18,832 nt of DNA from Chloroflexota bacterium. Its GTDB lineage: Bacteria; Chloroflexota; Dehalococcoidia; UBA1151; TMED-70. The stretch is from NCBI GenBank assembly GCA_002711965.1, contig PASM01000005.1, forward strand, positions 1 to 18,832, read 5' to 3'. A program made the translations under genes and the position numbers. The notes beneath the pieces are model-generated. The model ran no database searches and was not told the DNA's origin. It saw nothing but the letters and a program-made list of their open reading frames with translations. The number at the start of each line of letters is the position of its first letter. The first letter of the stretch is position 1. Positions 14,217-18,832 of this stretch are shown in pieces.

Positions 14217-15498
14217 TAAATTTAAAAACGTTATAGAAGAATTTAAGTGGAGAGAATCACTAAAAGATTTTACTACAGGTGCTGACAAAGAGCTTATTAA
14301 TGAAAAAATAACATGCTATAACGGTTTCGATCCCACTGCTAAGAGTTTGCATATAGGAAACTTAATTCCAATCTTGGGACTTCAAAGATTGCAAAATTAT
14401 GGGCATACTCCAATAGTGATAGTTGGTGGAGGAACAGGTATGATTGGTGACCCTTCAGGAAGAACGGATGAAAGACAGTTATTATCAACAGATCAAATTG
14501 AGGAAAATTTATTAGGAATAAAAAAACAATTAGAAAAATTTTTAGATTTTGATAGTAAAACCAATCCTGCAAAAATAATTAATAACGCAGAATGGTTAAA
14601 TGAAATAAAATTAATTGAATTTTTGAGAGAAACTGGAAAGTTTTTCAATATAAACAACATGCTTAGTAAAGACTCCGTAAAAAATAGATTATCTCGAGAC
14701 GAAGGAATATCTTTTACAGAATTTACATATCAATTACTTCAAGCATATGATTTTCTTTATTTGTTAGAAAATTATAATTGTACTTTTCAAATGGGAGGAT
14801 CAGATCAATGGGGCAATATTATCGCTGGAGTTGATCTGATTAGAAAAATAAATCTAAAAAAGAAAGCGCACGGAATAACTTATCCTTTGTTAACCACTTC
14901 TAGTGGAGAAAAATTTGGAAAAAGTGTTGATGGTGCAATAACACTAGATCCAGAAGTAACTATACCATATAAGCTTTTTCAATATTTTTTTAATTCTTCT
15001 GATGAAGAAGTTATGGGATATATAAAATTATTTACAAACATAGATCCTAATGATTATGAAGAACTAAATAAAACTACTATAGAGACTCCATACAAAAGAG
15101 AAGCTCAGATGTATCTTGCAAGAGAAATTACAAAAATCATTCATGGCAATAAAGGCTTGGAGGATGCACTAAGACAAACAGAGGGACTAAATAAAGGAAA
15201 TTGGGAAATATTAACAGAAAAAGACTATGAAGATTTATACAAAAATTCAGATAAAACGTCAGAACTAAAAAGAGAAAAAATAAACAACGGTATTACAGTT
15301 CAACAACTATCTGTTGATTATGGACTTTGTGGATCATTAGCAGAATCTAAAAGGCTAATAAACCAAGGCGGGATATCCCTAAATGGTGAAAAAATTGATA
15401 ACTCTGATAAAGAAATAAATATAGATGACCTTAAGGCAGATAAAATAATAATACTTTCAAAAGGTAAGAAAACTCATAAAATTATAACTGTAGATTGA
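14209..15498 (+). CDS. tyrS: Tyrosyl-tRNA synthetase (TyrRS)
   Basis: TyrRS charges tRNA-Tyr with tyrosine. At 429 residues it is a full-length bacterial class Ic synthetase. The Rossmann domain has the HIGH-type signature HIGN at 48-51, followed by GGGTGMIGDPSGRTDER. Tyrosine-pocket sequence YQLLQAYDF and QMGGSDQWGNI are present, and the KMSKS loop is KFGKS at 235-239. The C-terminal part (about 360-429) is an S4-like RNA-binding domain. It overlaps ribF by eight bases. Because it lies in the same run as the Phe/Tyr attenuator, its expression may rise when charged tRNA-Tyr is scarce, which would make functional sense; this is inference. No T-box or terminator is seen before it. Confidence 0.97.
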   Translation: MANKFKNVIEEFKWRESLKDFTTGADKELINEKITCYNGFDPTAKSLHIGNLIPILGLQRLQNYGHTPIVIVGGGTGMIGDPSGRTDERQLLSTDQIEENLLGIKKQLEKFLDFDSKTNPAKIINNAEWLNEIKLIEFLRETGKFFNINNMLSKDSVKNRLSRDEGISFTEFTYQLLQAYDFLYLLENYNCTFQMGGSDQWGNIIAGVDLIRKINLKKKAHGITYPLLTTSSGEKFGKSVDGAITLDPEVTIPYKLFQYFFNSSDEEVMGYIKLFTNIDPNDYEELNKTTIETPYKREAQMYLAREITKIIHGNKGLEDALRQTEGLNKGNWEILTEKDYEDLYKNSDKTSELKREKINNGITVQQLSVDYGLCGSLAESKRLINQGGISLNGEKIDNSDKEINIDDLKADKIIILSKGKKTHKIITVD

Positions 15499-15528
15499 GA
15501 AATATATAAAATATATTAGTATCTAATT

Positions 15529-18291
15529 ATGAGTTTAAAAAAAGAAAAACTTTTAATTGTAGATGGTCATGCTATGGTATTCAGAGCTTGGTTTTCTATC
15601 CCTGAAAGACTCACCACAAACAAAGTAGATACAAGAGGCGCCTATGGTTTCATAAATACTTTGATTAAATCGATTAGAGAAAACAATATAACTCATGTAG
15701 CTGTTTGCTTTGATACAAAGGCTGCAACATTTAGAGATGAAATCTTTCCAGAATATAAAGCCCAAAGGCCTCCAACAGACCCTGACCTTCATAAGCAAAT
15801 ACCAATAGCCAAAGATCTGTTAAATTCATTAGATGTTCCTGTGTTTGAAAAAGACGGGTTTGAAGCTGATGATTTAGTTGGAACTATAAGTTCTATAGCC
15901 AATAATAATGAAATAGAATGCCTTATATTAACTGGAGATGCCGATCAACTTCAATTAGTAAATGATAAAACAAAAGTTCTTATGTATTCAGGATTTGGAG
16001 ATATAAGAATATATGATCCAGAAAAAGTAAAAGAAAGATATGATGGTTTAGGTCCAGAATTTGTTGCAGAAATAAAAGCTTTGGAAGGAGATCCATCAGA
16101 TAATATTCCAGGTGTACCAGGAATAGGTAAAAAAGCCGCAAGAACGTTGCTTTTAGAATTTGGTCATTTTGAAGAACTATTTAAAAATATAGAAAACATA
16201 GAAAGTATAAATATTAGAGGGGCAAAAAGAATAAAAAATATAATGTCCGAAAATATTGATGTTGCTAAAGGTTGCTTAAAGCTTACCAACATAGTTAAAA
16301 CAGTAGATTTAGATTTTGAAATAAAAAAATGTGAATTCTTAAATCATGACCTAAAGCAAATAATTGAAGTATTTGAAAGTTATGAACTGAGAAATAGCCT
16401 TAATAACTTAAAATCAATTATTAATTTCAATGATACCGATTCCGAAAAAAGCATTATTAATAATTACAATGAAATCCCTGAAGAAAGTTTACTTTTAGTA
16501 AATAATCAAGAGAGTTTTGAAAAAATGCATAATGCTCTTATTAAATCAGAGCATTTTTCATTTGATACTGAAACAACTGGATTAAACACAATTGATGATG
16601 AAATTATTGGAATTTCTTTTTCTTGTTCTGAAGAACAAGCTTGGTACCTTGTGATAAAGCATGATAATGAGAAGATTTTTTTTGATAAAGAAATATATGA
16701 AAGAGTCAAAGAGTTATTCGCAAATAAAGAGATCTCTAAATCTGCGCATAACGCTAATTTTGACCTAATGGTATTAAAAAACTTTGGAATTGAAGTTAAT
16801 AACTTAAATTTTGATACTGTAATTGCAGCATCTTTATGTGACAAAAGAAAATTAGGTCTTAAAAGTTTATCTGAAGAGATTTTAAATATAAAAATGACAA
16901 ATATTCAGGAACTAATTGGAACAGGAAAAAACCAAAAAAGTCTAAATCAAGTTGAACTAGAAAAAGTATTTAAGTATGCTGCAGCAGATTCATTAATTAC
17001 ATTTAAATTAAGAAATTTCTTTATTCGAGAAATTAAAAAATATAATCAAGAATCTTTGTTTTATGAAGTTGAAATCCCATTAATTAATGAAATTATCAAC
17101 ATGCAATACAATGGAATTGACCTTGATTTAAGTATTCTTGATCAAATGTCTAAAAAACTTGAAATTGAATTAAATGAAATAGAACAAACAATTCATAATA
17201 TATACCCTGAAAAAGAGTTTAACTTAAATTCTGGAAAACAATTAGCAGAAGTATTAGTAGAAGAATTAAAAGCACCAACTATTAAAAAGACAAAAACAGG
17301 AATTTCAGTTGATGCAGAAGTACTAGAAAATTATTCAAAAAATAAAAATTTAGATGAAAGGGTCATACAAATTTCTTCAGGTATTCTAAGGTATAGAGAA
17401 CTTTCAAAACTCAAATCAACATATGTAGATTCTCTGCCCAATTTAGTTAGTAATAAGACAAAAAAGATACATACAACTTTTAATCAAATAGGAACCTCTA
17501 CAGGAAGACTATCTAGCCAAAATCCAAATGTTCAAAATATACCAGTAAGATCCAAAATAGGTAGAGAAGTAAGATCTGCTTTTATTGTAAATTCCAAAAA
17601 TAATTATCAAATGCTTTCTGTAGATTATTCTCAAATAGAATTAAGAGTATTAGCCCATCTTTCTAAAGAAAAAAATTTAGTTAAAGCATTTATAAATGGA
17701 GAAGATATTCATAATTCAACTGCAAAATTAATGTATGAAACAAATGAAGTTTCAGCAGACCAAAGGCGAATCGCAAAAATATTAAACTTCGGAGTTCTAT
17801 ATGGACTTGGACCTCATGGTGTTTCGCAACAGACTGACTTAAGTAGAGAACAAGGGAAACAGTTTATTGATTTATACTTTGGGAAATATCCAGGGATTAA
17901 AGAATTTCAAAAAACTCTAGTTGATACATCTAAAAGAACTGGCTATTCAGAAACTTTACTTGGACGAAGAAGATATTTAGAAGACATAAACTCTCCTAAT
18001 GCAAGAATAAGAGGATTTGCTGAAAGAGTTGCTATAAATATGCCTATACAAGGTACTGCCGCTGAAATAATTAAAATTGCAATGATAAAGCTTGGTCAAC
18101 AAATAAGAAAAGAAAAAATGAATTCAAAAATGCTTATACAAGTACATGATGAACTTATTTTCGAGGTTGCACCTGGTGAACTTATGGAAATTGGAGCCAT
18201 GATTAATGAAATTATGCCTAATGCCATAAAATTAGATGTTCCTGTATTAGTTGATATAAAAACTGGAGTTAGCTGGGGTAGCCTAGACTAA
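15529..18291 (+). CDS. polA: DNA polymerase I
   Basis: Pol I fills gaps, removes RNA primers and repairs DNA. The 920 residues carry all three domains. The 5' nuclease domain (about 1-300) has LLIVDGHAMVFRAW and the helix-hairpin-helix GVPGIGKKAA. The 3'-5' exonuclease keeps its catalytic residues: Asp346 and Glu348 in FDTETTGL, an Asp in NANFDLMV, and an Asp in YAAADSL, so proofreading is probably active, unlike in many Pol I proteins. The polymerase has motif A with Asp699 (VDYSQIELR), motif B with Lys750 and Phe754 (RRIAKILNFGVLYG), and motif C with Asp874 (QVHDELIFEV). It starts 30 bases after tyrS with no terminator between. A separate promoter in the A/T-rich gap is possible but not clear. 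Confidence 0.97.
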   Translation: MSLKKEKLLIVDGHAMVFRAWFSIPERLTTNKVDTRGAYGFINTLIKSIRENNITHVAVCFDTKAATFRDEIFPEYKAQRPPTDPDLHKQIPIAKDLLNSLDVPVFEKDGFEADDLVGTISSIANNNEIECLILTGDADQLQLVNDKTKVLMYSGFGDIRIYDPEKVKERYDGLGPEFVAEIKALEGDPSDNIPGVPGIGKKAARTLLLEFGHFEELFKNIENIESINIRGAKRIKNIMSENIDVAKGCLKLTNIVKTVDLDFEIKKCEFLNHDLKQIIEVFESYELRNSLNNLKSIINFNDTDSEKSIINNYNEIPEESLLLVNNQESFEKMHNALIKSEHFSFDTETTGLNTIDDEIIGISFSCSEEQAWYLVIKHDNEKIFFDKEIYERVKELFANKEISKSAHNANFDLMVLKNFGIEVNNLNFDTVIAASLCDKRKLGLKSLSEEILNIKMTNIQELIGTGKNQKSLNQVELEKVFKYAAADSLITFKLRNFFIREIKKYNQESLFYEVEIPLINEIINMQYNGIDLDLSILDQMSKKLEIELNEIEQTIHNIYPEKEFNLNSGKQLAEVLVEELKAPTIKKTKTGISVDAEVLENYSKNKNLDERVIQISSGILRYRELSKLKSTYVDSLPNLVSNKTKKIHTTFNQIGTSTGRLSSQNPNVQNIPVRSKIGREVRSAFIVNSKNNYQMLSVDYSQIELRVLAHLSKEKNLVKAFINGEDIHNSTAKLMYETNEVSADQRRIAKILNFGVLYGLGPHGVSQQTDLSREQGKQFIDLYFGKYPGIKEFQKTLVDTSKRTGYSETLLGRRRYLEDINSPNARIRGFAERVAINMPIQGTAAEIIKIAMIKLGQQIRKEKMNSKMLIQVHDELIFEVAPGELMEIGAMINEIMPNAIKLDVPVLVDIKTGVSWGSLD

Positions 18292-18324
18292 GTTTTAGAT
18301 TAGAAATTTATTCTATATCATTTT

Positions 18325-18358
18325 TTAACAGTAAAAAATATGACAGGTAATATATAAT
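18325..18358 (+). promoter_or_regulatory. Candidate promoter of tRNA-Ser
   Basis: A perfect -10 hexamer TATAAT lies at 18353-18358, 21 bases before the tRNA. TTAACA at 18325-18330 is one mismatch from the -35 consensus; it stands 17 bases before TAATAT (18348-18353), or 22 before TATAAT. Either pairing would start transcription close upstream of the tRNA 5' end. The A/T-rich background makes chance matches likely. Confidence 0.4.
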
Positions 18359-18379
18359 AAATTTGTGTTTTTCTATAAA

Positions 18380-18469
18380 GGAGGGGTGGCTGAGCGGCTG
18401 AAAGCGTCTGTCTTGAAAACAGGAGTATCCGTAAGGGTACCGCAGGTTCGAATCCTGTCCCCTCCGCCA
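18380..18469 (+). tRNA. tRNA-Ser, anticodon UGA
   Basis: A 90-base tRNA gene with CCA encoded at 18467-18469. The acceptor stem is GGAGGGG (18380-18386) with CCCCTCC (18459-18465), and the discriminator is G. The D arm contains tgagcggctgaaagc. The anticodon stem is TCTGT/ACAGG with loop CTTGAAA, giving anticodon TGA, which reads UCA. The long variable arm GTATCC-GTAA-GGGTAC is the mark of serine tRNAs. The T arm holds GGTTCGAATCC. It lies 88 bases after polA and seven bases before the convergent ABC-F gene end. Confidence 0.96.
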
Positions 18470-18475
18470 TTTTGA

Positions 18476-18832
18476 TCAGTCACTTTCATTAATCCAGTCA
18501 TTTTCTAATTTTTTTATTTGACTATTGATTAATTCATATTTTTCAGAAAGAGAATTCAGGAGCTCAAAGTTATCTATGTTTTTAGGAAGAGACATTTCAT
18601 TTTCTAAGTCTTCTTTTTTAATAACTAAATTATTAATTTTAGTTTCAATTTTTTTTATTTTCTTATTAGTTGTCTTTGTTTGATTTTTCTTTTTATTTTT
18701 AGAAGATTCAAATTGATCTTTTAAATATAATTTATAGTTAGAAAGGTCTTCAAAAAATGGTTCTACCTTACCATCTTTTACAACTAAAATTTGATCAGTT
18801 ACCTTTTCTATAATATCGTTATCATGACTTAC
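18476..18832 (-). CDS. ABC-F family ATPase (C-terminal part)
   Basis: An open frame enters from the right edge and ends with TGA at 18478-18476, giving the last 118 residues. It begins with the H-loop VSHDNDII, followed by EKVTDQILVVKDGKVEPFFEDLSNYKLYLKD, typical of the end of the second nucleotide-binding domain of ABC-F proteins (soluble ATPases acting on ribosomes, such as EttA, Uup or YdiF). The rest is a Lys/Glu-rich, coiled-coil-like tail of about 75 residues, like the C-terminal domain of Uup/YdiF members. The rest of the gene lies outside the window, so the subtype cannot be set. Confidence 0.83.
   Translation of the reverse strand, partial: VSHDNDIIEKVTDQILVVKDGKVEPFFEDLSNYKLYLKDQFESSKNKKKNQTKTTNKKIKKIETKINNLVIKKEDLENEMSLPKNIDNFELLNSLSEKYELINSQIKKLENDWINESD

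Noticed and set aside
18301..18327. TAGAA-ATTTA-TTCTA followed by Ts after polA as a terminator
   Set aside because: The stem is five A/T-rich pairs and the T run is displaced; too weak in this A/T-rich background.
1..18832. CRISPR array, insertion sequence, prophage or other mobile element
   Set aside because: No regularly spaced repeats, transposase, integrase or terminal inverted repeats were seen; apart from the left edge the content is ordinary core genes.

Overview
This window is a gene-dense, strongly AT-rich stretch of bacterial chromosome with almost no spacer DNA. Most genes are core housekeeping genes. Heme A biosynthesis genes (ctaA, ctaB) point to an aerobic organism with an aa3-type oxidase. 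The left edge carries a lipoprotein solute-binding protein with a Ser/Ala/Pro linker. Next to it are an enolase-superfamily dehydratase/racemase and an HpaI-type aldolase. From memory of such gene sets, an uncultured marine Chloroflexota bacterium of the SAR202 type, or another streamlined marine lineage, seems likely. This assignment is inference and has not been tested by a search.

Layout. 1-681 (-) holds the N-terminal part of a family 5 solute-binding lipoprotein. It is divergent from 971-3298 (+), which holds an enolase-superfamily enzyme, an HpcH/HpaI aldolase and a small unknown membrane protein. tsaD (3303-4331, -) is convergent with that group and divergent from ctaA-ctaB (4404-6176, +). 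ctaB meets the infC-rpmI-rplT operon (6173-7281, -) tail to tail, and the two end genes share a CTAG that supplies both stop codons. infC appears to start with a rare AUA codon. From 7452 a long (+) run begins: ftsH, a metallo-beta-lactamase-fold hydrolase, a CPBP membrane protease, trpA and an AroH-type chorismate mutase. After a 190-base regulatory gap come DAHP synthase, ribF, tyrS and polA, then tRNA-Ser(UGA). The right edge (18476-18832, -) is the C-terminal end of an ABC-F ATPase.

The most notable element is at 12096-12201, between chorismate mutase and DAHP synthase. A 13-residue leader peptide, MKNFFYTYYYFKT, has seven Phe/Tyr codons. It is followed by mutually exclusive hairpins and an intrinsic terminator, and DAHP synthase follows 32 bases later. 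This is the layout of a ribosome-mediated transcription attenuator sensing charged tRNA-Phe/tRNA-Tyr. It sits ahead of the first enzyme of the aromatic pathway and, two genes further on, tyrosyl-tRNA synthetase. trpA, aroH, the attenuator, aroG and tyrS thus form an aromatic amino acid neighbourhood, with ribF and polA in the same run.
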